Assembly: GCA_964469925.1 (NCBI GenBank) | Contig: CAYXZL010000003.1 | Location: 50,084 to 114,083 of the forward strand | DNA: 64,000 bases | Direction of reading: 5' to 3' | Origin: CAYXZL01 sp964469925 | GTDB lineage: Bacteria; Patescibacteriota; Gracilibacteria; Absconditabacterales; Absconditicoccaceae | Shown here: positions 54,601 to 64,000 of the stretch, one piece after another | Numbering within the stretch: position 1 is the first letter of the stretch | How the letters are laid out: each line of letters starts with the position of its first letter | Notes under the pieces: model-generated | What the model was told of the DNA's origin: nothing | What the model saw: the letters and a program-made list of their open reading frames with translations, nothing else | Databases searched by the model: none | Position numbers and translations under genes: made by a program

Positions 54601-56389
54601 CAGTTCCCATCATATCTTCTGCCCTTTGGACAAACTTTTTGCCCTGTTGTGCTATAGCTACATTTCTACGATGACTGACCGCTTGTTCGAGCCGACCACT
54701 GACACGTTGGTGTCTAGCAAACATATCGGGCGTGATGGATTCTGTTTGTATAATGAGGGCAAGTCAAGGGTCCGCTTTGATCATGCTAATCTTTTCATAG
54801 ATCGACCGCGTTTTTTTGTTCTTCTTCTTGTATCACTCAAGGATTTGTTCTCTTTCAGATTGGAGTTTTTCTCCCACAGCTATTGTATGCATGAGCTTAG
54901 TAATTTCTTGGTCAGTGATCTCATGTTCAGGATTCATGATGAGTGCTAGCTCTTCTGGAGTCAGGACCATGGGGTCTGGCACTCTTTCCCCTTCTTCAGC
55001 ATCCATCAGAGCCTGTATTTCAGACTGCATCTGACTGTAGGTTCACATATCTTTGCCTAGTGTTTGAGGGTTTGTATATCACTGCTTCTGTGCGGCATTC
55101 CACAGTCATGTATAGTAGTGATCAACCTTTTGATGTGCATCGAGATATTGCTCATAGGCATAGACAGTGACTTCAGTGCCATCGGGCATAGTCATAATCT
55201 CGGATGTGTTTTCTCCACTATCATTGAGTGCATCAACGACGATACCTTTTCTTCTGCTTCTAATCTCTTCGTTATGACGAGATTTACGAGCACGTTCTCC
55301 TTTGCTATCGCTACCAAGCGGCCAGAGATAGCCTGCACGCAAATAAACAAGAGATCATTGATAGTCGGCAGTTTCATTGAGGTCTTTGGGCGTAGCAAGA
55401 CCATAGTCAACCTCTATGATGATATCGTCATGCTTGTATCAGTATTGTGTCAGCTTGTAGTAGAGTGCGACTGTCTGGAGATAGAGGACCTTTTGATACA
55501 AATAAGCTGCTCTTCCCTCAGGACTATCGTCTTCAAACTTCCCTCTATGTTGAGAAAAAAAACTACCCTCGAGACTGATGCCTTGTTGACGCAAAGGTGC
55601 TTCGACCTTGTTCCACATCTTGTTGGGAAAGAGCTTTGGGTCATTGGGATTGGGAGGATTGGCATCAGATTCAAACAGAGGTCGAGGTTCAGTGTTCCGC
55701 AGTTCCAAAATAGCTGGTCATGCCAGCCTGGCAACTTCAGCGATATCGGGATAGGGAGGTAAAACGTTTTTGGCTTCTATTTGTTGTTGGTAATTATTTT
55801 TTTCTTGGTTAACCTGTTCATAGTAATCAACAGATGACTCAGTCTCAAAAACCTCATCTCTTAGATCATCCTCTTCATCTTGGGTGGCAGCTTGAGCGTC
55901 TGCCAACTCTTGGTCGAGTCATGCAAGGGTCCTATTATCTTCCAATAACTCGTCCTGCTCGGGGCTTCCAGCAAAAACAACAGCTTGGTCTGCTAGGTTC
56001 TTCAGTTTTGGTTTTGTACCATAGAGACTATAGAGCAATCACTGAAAAAGAAGGCGTCTTTTGGACTGCATAATAGTTAGGTAATGTTCTCGTGTTTTTT
56101 TATCTTTAGTCGTTTCGGAAATAAGTTGCTTATCACTATTGGGCAAGGTTCCAATATAGCGACACAGGACATATTCAAACAGTGCGGCATGTCGCTCCGC
56201 ATCGTGCATTCAGCGTATTTTTTGGATAGTGTTGTCAAGATAGCGAACCAACCCCTTGTCACTACCAGTGTGAAAAAGAGTGGTAATGTCACTATAATAC
56301 TTTTTAAACTCAGTACTGTTGGTAAAGGAGTCCGCCACTGTCTTTTTATTTTCTAGATCGGACGGGTAGCCGTTTTCTCTGAAATTCAT
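51629..56389 (-). CDS. Very large protein with C-terminal phosphoribosyltransferase-like modules (1586 aa)
   Basis: 1586 residues. No signal peptide. The N-terminal two-thirds are mostly helical, with Gln/Glu-rich stretches (QVNQEKNNYQQQIEAKN) and a Gly/Ala-rich hydrophobic patch (about 670-700, AVQAIAGAGLGTFGVVVN). Two modules near the C-terminus look like phosphoribosyltransferase folds: one with TPVVMLYAGLL, KVFFLDPHQNGDPNS and ITLIDDTIGTGKSLESL (about 1100-1200, PRPP-loop-like DDTIGTG), another with LVLFDRSMRPMALGL, PKIYFVNPMGF and LLLDTCIHSGDSAAPVL (about 1370-1480). AGGAC five bases before the ATG fixes the start. Ends in TAA. Function unknown; nucleotide- or ribose-phosphate chemistry is possible. 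Confidence 0.75.
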
Positions 56390-56489
56390 GGTGTCCTACA
56401 TACTTAAAACATAAGACTAAGTATAAGGAGCATGCCTGTGACAATCAAAAAAAGACCAAGAAAATATCACTAGAAAACACAGTACAAAA

Positions 56490-57452
56490 CTACAAATCAC
56501 CAGTGACTGCAAAGGAAGACGTGATCGTGACGTCAGGACCAAGAAGGTGCTCAAGTTTTGAGACAATATGACCAAAAGCGGGGTTTGCAGGATTGTGTGT
56601 ATCATCGATCAGTCTTATTGTTTGTGTATCACCAAGAAAACCTGTGAGGGGATGATCGGGGTCTATCATGGTCACGGAGATACTGTCATCACCATGTTTG
56701 GTAAAAAACCATCATCAAAGGATATCCTTGCACAGAGTAAGGGTGGCAACGCCCTTTGGTGGTGCTTCGTCTACGCCCTCTTGAGCTATTCCTTGACTTG
56801 TATCGGTACTGTCATAAGGATCAATAAAAAAAACTTTATCTCATACTTGCATCCAATCGAGTATGCTAGGCATCATGAGTATGCTAGCATACAGCACGAA
56901 TACAGGAGTCTCACCTGAGTTACGTAAGTGTTCTAAAATGCCTTTTCATTGCTCATCAAGTGAAAACCCTATCATGCTCAGCTGTCTTGCTTTAACGCCA
57001 TTGATAGCCTTTCCCTTGTGATGCTGTTCCAAGAGTCCGAGAGCTTTTTCATAAAAGGTGTGATAGTCGTCACCTTGTTGTGACGAACTAACATACAAAA
57101 TATAGGCCTCGAGCAGCTGTTGGAGATGTTGAGGCATGTCACTCAGATATTTGCAGGCAAGATATAGTCCTAAAACACCGTAGTTTGGATCCAGGAGTGC
57201 CCTAATTTCAGGGACTCTAAATCTATCAGGATGAAACTGGAGAGCTGTACGGACAGATTGGGGCAAAATAACGGGTTGGGGAGCATGACTATCTACAGCA
57301 GGAAGATGTGCTGACGGGACGATAGGTGCTAAAGCATCGAGCAGTTTTCTGACAACGGGAAAAGATAGCAGCCTTGGCCAACGACAACGTGCAGAGACAC
57401 GATGAGCCGGTTCATTCATGGGGAAGTCGTAGATAAACACGACGGTTGACAT
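56490..57452 (-). CDS. PRTase-like protein, paralogue of part of the 1586-aa protein
   Basis: 320 residues. The C-terminal half repeats the first PRTase-like module of the downstream giant: TPVFVLYASILMMPSI, KVFFIDPYDSTDTSQG and TIRLIDDTHNPANPAFGHIV. The loop that should be D-D-T-x-G-T-G-K is instead DDTHNPANPAF, without the glycines that hold PRPP, so it may be inactive or a binding subunit. The N-terminal half is helical. The start at 57452 (MSTVVFIYDFPMNEPAHR) is one of two options; the other is 57485. It lies 100 bases upstream of the giant. Ends in TAG. Confidence 0.65.
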
Positions 57453-57542
57453 GAATGAGAATAGGCATACAATATTGTTTATCAAGGGAAAACAAGGTTT
57501 AGGTCATATGGCCTACAAACGAGAACAGGTTGAGATAGTCCT

Positions 57543-57860
57543 TTACAAGCTATGAGGCAGGAGATCCTGTATTCACTGCCAGAGACCTTTGAGATCGGCT
57601 CAAACAATGGTCTTGACAACCTGTCCTTGCTGAAAGATTTTCATAGTAGGCATAGCAGTCACACCATATTGTGAGGCAAGTGATGGTTGTTCATCAACGT
57701 CTACCTTGTAGAAGTGAACACTATCACCAAGCTTGGCTTGCATTTCTTCCAAATACGGTGCTATCATCTTACAGGGACCACACCATGTCGCAAAAAAATC
57801 AACGACGACGATACCACTTGCTATATGAGAGTGAAAATCACTCTGTGTCAGTTGCTTCAT
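57543..57860 (-). CDS. trxA: Thioredoxin
   Basis: 105 residues, one thioredoxin fold. The redox site is WCGPC (Cys27, Cys30) in VVDFFATWCGPCKMIAPYLE; the cis-Pro loop is YGVTAMPTMKIF. Near the C-terminus TGA encodes Gly in TIVGADL and WQGIQ. It reduces disulfides of cytosolic proteins; here it could serve thiol enzymes. The start ATG 57860 lacks a clear ribosome site. It is on the same strand as the PRTase-like genes, 90 bases upstream of them. Ends in TAA. Confidence 0.95.
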
Positions 57861-57992
57861 AACAAACTGTACAAAATAAATATATAAGGATATTTCCTAA
57901 TATAAAAAAGTGTCATGACAATTGCAAGAATAAAGTCTCTAAGTAATAGTAAAGCAACACAAAAGGAAATAGCTGGAGAAAAAAACAATTAT

Positions 57993-60900
57993 CTAGTTAC
58001 CTCAATCGTCTCCTTGAGAAAGCTTGATAAAGGGGATCGAATCATCTCGATAGGGTGCATGATGTTCATCAAACGAAAGTGGAACCCTATGGGCACTGAC
58101 ATTATCAGTAAATCAGTAGGTGGTGTGAGAAACTCCCGTTTGATGATAGACCTGGGTAATTGTTGGCATGTCAGCCACAGACAATGCTCATGAACATGCA
58201 TAGATAAAACTAGCATCAAACAAAGGAATCTCCTCCGTGGTTGTCGTATGTCAGAGATCAGAAAAATCGCCAATATCGATAGAGATGGCATCAAGCGATC
58301 AACCGTCTGGGTCGCCAACAGCTAGTCCTGTAGCATGTTGTATACCGTGTCATGCAAGGTAATGATAGATGGCTGCGTCAGCGTTAGCTCCTTTTATATC
58401 CCACAAGAGAGGGAGAAGACTATTGATGAAAAATTTATATTCATTATCCGATCATACTTCGTCAAAAAAGACCGTATATCAATGCTCAGGAAGACTGCCA
58501 AGGTTATGATGGTAAAAACCACCATTATGGTCGTATTGAGGAAAACTAACGACAAAAATAGGTTTGGCACTCAAAGCATCAATAATGGTTTGCACAGCTT
58601 TATGATCACCACGCATGAGAGCGTCATGGTAATCTATAAGCTGTTGATGAGACCAAACGATAGAGCGTATTAAAGCATAGTCAGAGAAAAGGTCCCACTT
58701 CGTAATACCCATGGTATCTTTCATATAATCGATGTCACCTTGACACTCGTGAGAGTCAAACAAAAGTTTTCCGCTACGTGGATCGATACGGATGACTTTA
58801 TCAGCACTCATAAGTACCAAACTACCATCATAATAAGAGAAGAATCAGGCATTGCCACGCTGAATCTGCCTCTCATCGCCAATGGCTTCTAAATCAATAG
58901 GACCTCATAGCAACTCATAGGAGTTCCAGGCAATTTTGCCTGTTTCAATAGTGATACCAACCGCTTCCTCTCACATCCAAAACACAGAATCATCGTGTCG
59001 AGAAGGGACAAAACGTGCTGTTTTAGGGTTGTTATACTGATATGATCACATGACAGCACCAGTCTTGATATCGCTAATCACAACGCCTTTTTCGCCTACA
59101 GACAATAGATAACGTTGCTCATCTCACAAAAGAAATCAGCCCCTAACTGATGTGAGTGATGGCTTGGGAGCTGATTCATCAGGAAATGGAGATGAAAAGA
59201 GAGATTGAAAGAGTAGAGGACGAAGATTCGTCTCCCCAACGTACTCATAGGAGTCAAAGAGAATGCCACCAGTCTCAAGGTCTAGATGGAGGACCCTATC
59301 ACGACTACCAAAGGTGCTAGCAAGAGCAACACAAGAGCCTCCTTTGATAGGTTCAAGAAGCCCTATGTCAGAGATCAATCGTTCATGTTGAGTACCGTGC
59401 ACATCCAAATAGGCAAATCACCTCTTACCGACAATATACCACGCATCGTTCTTTTCGGTCGCTGGCACAGCATACTTCAATTCACCAAATTCTTGAGAGA
59501 AGGTGTATGTAGTAGACTTTTTATCTCCTGGAGAATGCACAAGGATCTGAGGAGATCATAACACAAAAAAAACTTGGTAATCTCAAGGAAGCTGTTGCCG
59601 TCGAAGAGTAGAAGGATCAACATCCCTATCTAGAGGAATTTTTTGTAGTGCTTTCTTTCTAGCTTTGGGATCTGTCTGTCCAAGATTGTAAAAATAGACG
59701 CCTTGATCACTAGTAATGCAAACTCTATGTTCACCCTTCAGATATTGAACGTGATAAATCTCCCCAAGACGTTGAGGTATAGGTTCCGCACTTTGTACTC
59801 ACTTCTCTCCTAACATAATCAAAAAATCATCACAGACCACAAGACCAGTAGCTGGATCAAGCCAACGAATAGTGCCATAGGATTTTTCTATAGCAGAAGA
59901 GGACGTCCAAGGAAAAGGAAGTGTGGGGTCTGAACTATAAAGCACAAATTGTTTCGTATCAAGGTAGTCGTAGATCAAGTAGGATCATCATAGTCGAGGA
60001 AGATCTCCTTCAAAATGCGGTTCTTGGAAAGGGAAATCATTGCTATCAAATAAAACAGCACCGGGAGTAAGAGGACTGCTAATATGATCAGTGATAAGAA
60101 TGACAAGTCTTCCCTGTTCTCATCTCAAACAAAGATGTTGCTGTGACTGATACGACGCCCCCTGATGAGAATAGAAGGCAGTCGAAGCAGCATATCTGTC
60201 TCGTAACAAAGACTCGCCAAAATAATCGGATATGGTCTGAGAATCAAATAAAAGCTCATAGCTTCCATCACAACGGACGATGATAGGAATATCATAAGCC
60301 CTATTGTAAGCAGGATCACGTATGGCAAGGAGTAAACTATGTCATTGATCACCCCACATAGTGAAGGGTTGGTGGTAGCTAATAGAGCGTTGATCTTCTA
60401 GGCCGCTAGGGTAGTGGAATTGCAGAAATGTCTGTGAATCAAAAAGAACACGTTTTGCATCGGGATCAATGATGACAAAAGGTCAGCCAACAATATTGCT
60501 AGAAAAGGTATGAGTATCCCGATCATAAAACGATAGCTCGCCACCCACAAGCCCTGCTTGATCATAGGGAATACTCTCAAACGAAGGAGAAGCCGTAAAT
60601 TCATCTGCTATTAAAACAAAACCACCAGAATAGCACAAAACTCATCATACATGAGATCAAAGATTGGGAATAGTTCCACGATATGACCCCAGTCCAAAAT
60701 CATGAACATAGGAAAGGATCCTTTTGCTAGAAAGATCAGCGACACAGACGCCCTGTATTGTGGGAACGGTGGCAATAGCTCATTGATCAGTGACATACAG
60801 AGTCTCAGCTGCTATTCATACAGCACGAAAATCGTCTGTACCCAAGCCATCATGATTCAGATCAGGGATAGGGATGACGCCATTGATATAATCAGGATCA

Positions 60901-61151
60901 GGGAGTGTGTCTCTAGCTATACCATTAGCTGGATGAGGATTGGCAACAGAATGATCAGTAGCTTCAGCTTCAGAGCCGGTAGGCAAAAGAGAACCGTCAA
61001 AAAGGCCATAGTGGATATCTCAATCATGAAATCCATGAGTAAAGGTACGAGCTAAGCGTGCCTGTGCATCAGCAGTGAGAGGCGGTAATGGTGAATCAGC
61101 ACCATGATTGGGAGTAATAGCCAATGAAAGGAGAAAAGCGGTTGTGCTCAT
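57993..61151 (-). CDS. Large probable beta-propeller protein (1052 aa)
   Basis: 1052 residues. A short hydrophobic start (MSTTAFLLSLAITPNHG) may be a weak signal peptide. The body is built of recurrent beta-rich stretches such as KRVLFDSQTFLQFHY, YELLFDSQTISDYFG, GAVLFDSNDFPFQEP, GGILFDSYEYVGETN and GKLLFDSHECQGDID: a [K/G]-x-x-LFDS motif recurs at least five times and marks repeat blades, as in propellers with PQQ-like or similar folds. Acidic loops (DLNHDGLGTDD) recall Ca-binding. The C-terminus carries a soluble domain with DAAIYHYLAGHGIQHATG. No family name is claimed. Ends in TAG. Confidence 0.7.
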
Positions 61152-61186
61152 GTCATCAAGTGATCATAGCTAGAAGAAACAATGCA

Positions 61187-61215
61187 TACATAACGAAATA
61201 ATAGTAATAAGTCAA
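61187..61215 (-). promoter_or_regulatory. Possible promoter of the 1052-aa gene
   Basis: TTGACT, 17-base spacer, TATGTA on the minus strand, about 36 bases before the ATG. The -10 box is weak. Confidence 0.4.
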
Positions 61216-61450
61216 TAAGGAAAAGCGGAAAAGAGGTGACGTGATGATACAAGAAGTAGGAAGGCCTGCCTATATGATGACAAAAATTGTTCTGCGTCAG
61301 GTATCTCATTGCAAAATAATCAAGCACACACGATAGGGTACATGTTCGAGTAATGGGTGAAGAGAAGGGGGTGCAAGAGAGATCACGCATATGAAGAGAA
61401 AAATTTTTGATGTCATTGTCAATAAAGAATAACACTTGTGATGACTGATT
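61216..61450. other. Intergenic stretch, nothing assigned
   Basis: Part of the 346-base gap between the divergent 1052-aa and TrmB genes. Short open frames occur on both strands, including one of 96 codons on the minus strand that runs into the neighbouring gene in another frame, but none has a recognisable product, fitting codon use or a ribosome site. The gap holds promoters at each side. Confidence 0.4.
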
Positions 61451-61479
61451 TTGGTCTGAAAAAAAGCTTTTTCTATACT
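61451..61479 (+). promoter_or_regulatory. Promoter of the TrmB-like gene
   Basis: TTGGTC, 17-base spacer, TATACT on the plus strand, with a predicted start near 61486. Confidence 0.5.
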
Positions 61480-61515
61480 TAATACGATGAACTGTTTATG
61501 CCTATAACCAAGATT

Positions 61516-62277
61516 ATGCATTACGATGACTACAAAAATCTTCTTGAAAGCCAGTGATTAAGCGAAAAGGAGTCGCTAGTCTATCTGTGCTTGCTGCAGC
61601 TATGAAGTGCTCCCGCTAGTGTTATCGCTAGGAGGACATCGATCAAACGTGTGACAGTCTATAGTGTACTGAAAGACCTAGAGCGTAAGCAAATAGCAAG
61701 TTGTATAGAGAAAAAATGAGTGAGTTATTTTCAGGTCATAGATCCTCTCAAGCTCTTTGCCAAAACCAAAGAAAAACACCAGCTATTTGAAGAAAAAATA
61801 CCAGAGTTGTTGGCATTGACCAATATCTATCACAACAAACCCAAGATTGAGTATTTTGAGTGATATCAGTGACTCAAAGAAATGTATGACGATCTACTGA
61901 CCAGCAAAGCGGAGTTGTACTCATTTTTGGGTGTTGGAGCCTTAGATAGGCAGCTCCAAGAGTACTTAGAAACAGAGTTTTTGCCTCGTAGAGTACAAAA
62001 TAAGGTTTTTGCAAAAGTCATGATTGGAGAAGACGAACAGAGCTTAGTATACAAAAAAAAAGACAAAAAAAATTATAGAGAGACAAGAATCGTGAAACAG
62101 AGTCCTTTTGAGCTCAGTGCAGAAATCAATCTCTACGGACCATGAAAGGTGGGGATAGCACTATTTAGTAGCGATGAAATGAGTGCATTGGTGATACATA
62201 GCCCGAAGTTATACGACACATTAGTGAATATCTTTAATGTCCTACGAAGCACTGCCGAAACTTCTAACGATACATAG
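61516..62277 (+). CDS. TrmB family transcriptional regulator
   Basis: 253 residues. The N-terminal winged helix-turn-helix (MHYDDYKNLLESQGLSEKES, ASVIARRTSIKRVTVYSVLKD, LERKQIASCIEKKGVSYFQV) is of the TrmB/MarR-like type, followed by a short coiled linker (KTKEKHQLFEEKIPELL) and a C-terminal effector-binding region (YEG-type YFEGYQGLKEMYDDLL). TrmB regulators sense sugars in archaea; the ligand here is unknown. An in-frame ATG at 61498 would add six residues. The methyltransferase gene starts two bases after the stop, so it is the likely target or partner. Ends in TAG. Confidence 0.85.
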
Positions 62278-62279
62278 CC

Positions 62280-64000
62280 ATGACGAGTATTCTTACCCCA
62301 AGCGATGCTAGAGAAGAACGAGAAAGGTCCTATAACCCCGAAGATTTTGGATTGTCACGAGAGACAGTCTATGAATACCGCAAGCGTCTGGTTACCCAAG
62401 ATGGCGAGCGTCAGAGTACGTGAGTGAGGGAGTCAGACGGTATATTTTTATACAGTCGGGCTAAAAAAAATGACCCAACCGGGAAAGAAAATGGCGGCTA
62501 CTACTTTGGACAAGTGGCTCAGGGGGCGGACTACGCCAATGCGGTTACACAGAAAGAAGCAAGTATCCTTGCCAACAACCCAGACATAGCAAAAAAACTG
62601 GAGAAATATCGTAATCATATAGAGCTATGACCCTGACTGTGAGCAGCAAACAAGTTTAAACAGTATATCTACGAACAGTTCAATAAAGGGAACAAAAAAA
62701 GCAGACATTACAAACATTATGGTTTTGATGTTGCTTGATCAGTTACTGCGGCGTTGACAAACAGCGAGTACAGCGATGATGAATCAATAACCTGAGTGTG
62801 AGTCAATGATGATTGGTTCAAAACAGAGCTGTTCGACAGTATTGATGATAAGGCCTACTATATGTTTGGTGGAAGTATCGGGAATTTTGACGAGGATAAT
62901 GCAGTCACACTACTCAAACGTTTGTCGTCAAACAGTTATAGAAAAGGAAGTCCAATACTATTATCTCATTTTCTGGCACCAAGAGGGGACGATCGTGAAG
63001 CAAAAAAGTCAGCTATTTGCCAATCATACAAAACAAAAGAATGAGAACAGTTTATTATGAAAGGATTCGAAGCATTAGGAATTGACACGACAAAATTGGA
63101 GTTTGAGGTAGTGTACGAAGAGGGGACACCAGATAGAGTAAAAATTGGTGCAAAAGTAATGAGTGATATAGAGATGGCTGTGGGACCAAACCAACCGCCA
63201 GTGACGAAAAAGGCTGGTGAATATATGCGGGCCATTAGTTCAAGAAGATATACAGAAAAACAATGTGAGGAATTGGCAGAAAGAGCATGATGTAGCATAA
63301 AGCAAACACGGTCTGAAGAGGGAATTGGTGTCAGCTTGTTAGAGTCAGCCAACAAAAAGCTAACAAAAACTCAAAAAACAATATGACGAACAGGGTTATC
63401 CTTATTGGTACTATTCTCCTTTCAGCAACGGATTCATGGGATCATGGAAAGAGGCCGTATTGAAGCAAACCAACAAAGAGCCTTAGAGGAGTCGTTTGCA
63501 GGAGGATCGTGAACCTACAATCAGCTACAGTTGGTGCTGGGAAACAATCTCCGCCAAGCCAAAAAAGTATTAGATTTGCTGAAGTTGCGTTATAGTGCAG
63601 ACTTAACAGATGAAGAGAAGAAAATTGTAGAAGCCTTATTTTATGACCGATCAAAAGGTCATAAACAATACACAGAGGTAAGTGTTTATGGGCGTGGACA
63701 GGCAAGCTATGATGCACGTATCTACAATCCAGATCTCTTGGAAAGATTTGTGTGGGACATGCAACATACACTCCTTGCTATGGGTATCTCAAGCATCCCC
63801 AATGAAGAAGTATTACAATACATAGATGAGTTGTGCAATACCTATAACTATCAATGACCAAGATTAGAATTTGAGAAGGTTGAGAAAAAGCTTCCTTCTT
63901 ATTGAGGCTATTTTTTTTCTGAAGACCAGGATGGGAAAGTAACATATCAAGAAAATGCTCTAGGAATAGTAACGATTGACGGCACACAATACATAGCAGT
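62280..64000 (+). CDS. EgtD-like SAM-dependent methyltransferase with C-terminal extension (partial)
   Basis: 573 residues visible; the 3' end lies outside. Residues 1-110 form an N-terminal region (FLYSRAKKND... VTQKEASILANNPDIA). The methyltransferase core has IELGPGLGAANKF (motif I, with Gly by TGA), YYMFGGSIGNFDEDNAVTLL and SPILLSHFLAPRG, then RRYTEKQCEELAERAGCSI near 330. This order resembles the histidine-specific methyltransferase fold (EgtD/Methyltransf_33), in which GGSIGNF is a hallmark. After about residue 370 a further region follows without clear similarity (AKKVLDLLKLRYSADLTDEE, YTEVSVYGRGQASYD), so the protein is a fusion or much longer than EgtD (about 320). Substrate unknown. 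Confidence 0.65.

Noticed and set aside
61148..61435. 96-codon open frame on the minus strand in the intergenic gap
   Set aside because: It runs into the 1052-aa gene in another frame, has no recognisable product and overlaps that gene's promoter.
1216..64000. Apparent mass pseudogenisation, with most genes broken by TGA
   Set aside because: The breaks fall at conserved glycines and disappear under code 25. They are not mutations.

Overview
The window reads as a piece of a candidate-phyla-radiation (Patescibacteria) genome of the Absconditabacteria/Gracilibacteria type. The decisive sign is the genetic code: recA, atpD, gatA, trhO and the citrate-lyase genes are intact only if TGA is read as glycine (translation table 25), and every gene reconstructed here ends in TAA or TAG. 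With the standard code almost every gene looks shattered. All coordinates below follow table 25. The genome is compact: convergent genes overlap or nearly abut at their stop codons, operon genes overlap, and clear Shine-Dalgarno sequences are rare.

Layout. 1-1135: signal peptidase I (partial), ssb with a terminator, and tRNA-Leu(CAA). 1216-7798 (minus strand): a surface locus of two small secreted WxL-like proteins followed by four C-terminally anchored proteins resembling the DUF916/DUF3324 partners of WxL proteins. 7876-8324: a probable structured noncoding RNA with a consensus promoter and a strong terminator. 8420-13672: a 1750-residue protein of unknown function. 13669-20784: trhO, a small anchored protein, gatA, a YigZ-family gene, two VirB2/TrbC-like membrane proteins, an isolated atpD and a small unknown gene.

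20899-31029: a two-component system, several envelope proteins (lipoprotein-like, SLH-domain, secreted C-terminal beta-propeller), a DUF192 protein and an MscS channel. 31090-39263: a possible papain-fold protein, a coiled-coil membrane protein, recA, small unknown proteins, a GNA1-like acetyltransferase, a VIT/CCC1 transporter and a broken small gene. 39266-47704: a 1360-residue unknown protein and a secreted protein with 26 thrombospondin type 3 calcium-binding repeats.

47759-51496: a two-subunit ATP-citrate lyase with a histidine-phosphatase gene between the subunits. 51629-57860: a 1586-residue protein with phosphoribosyltransferase-like modules, a shorter paralogue and thioredoxin. 57993-64000: a 1052-residue probable beta-propeller, a TrmB-type regulator and an EgtD-like methyltransferase cut by the window end.

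The picture is a small cell that invests heavily in its surface (WxL-like, SLH, TSP3 and propeller proteins, very large proteins), with few biosynthetic genes here except a citrate-cleaving route to acetyl-CoA. That fits a host-attached or epibiotic life, but this is inference.
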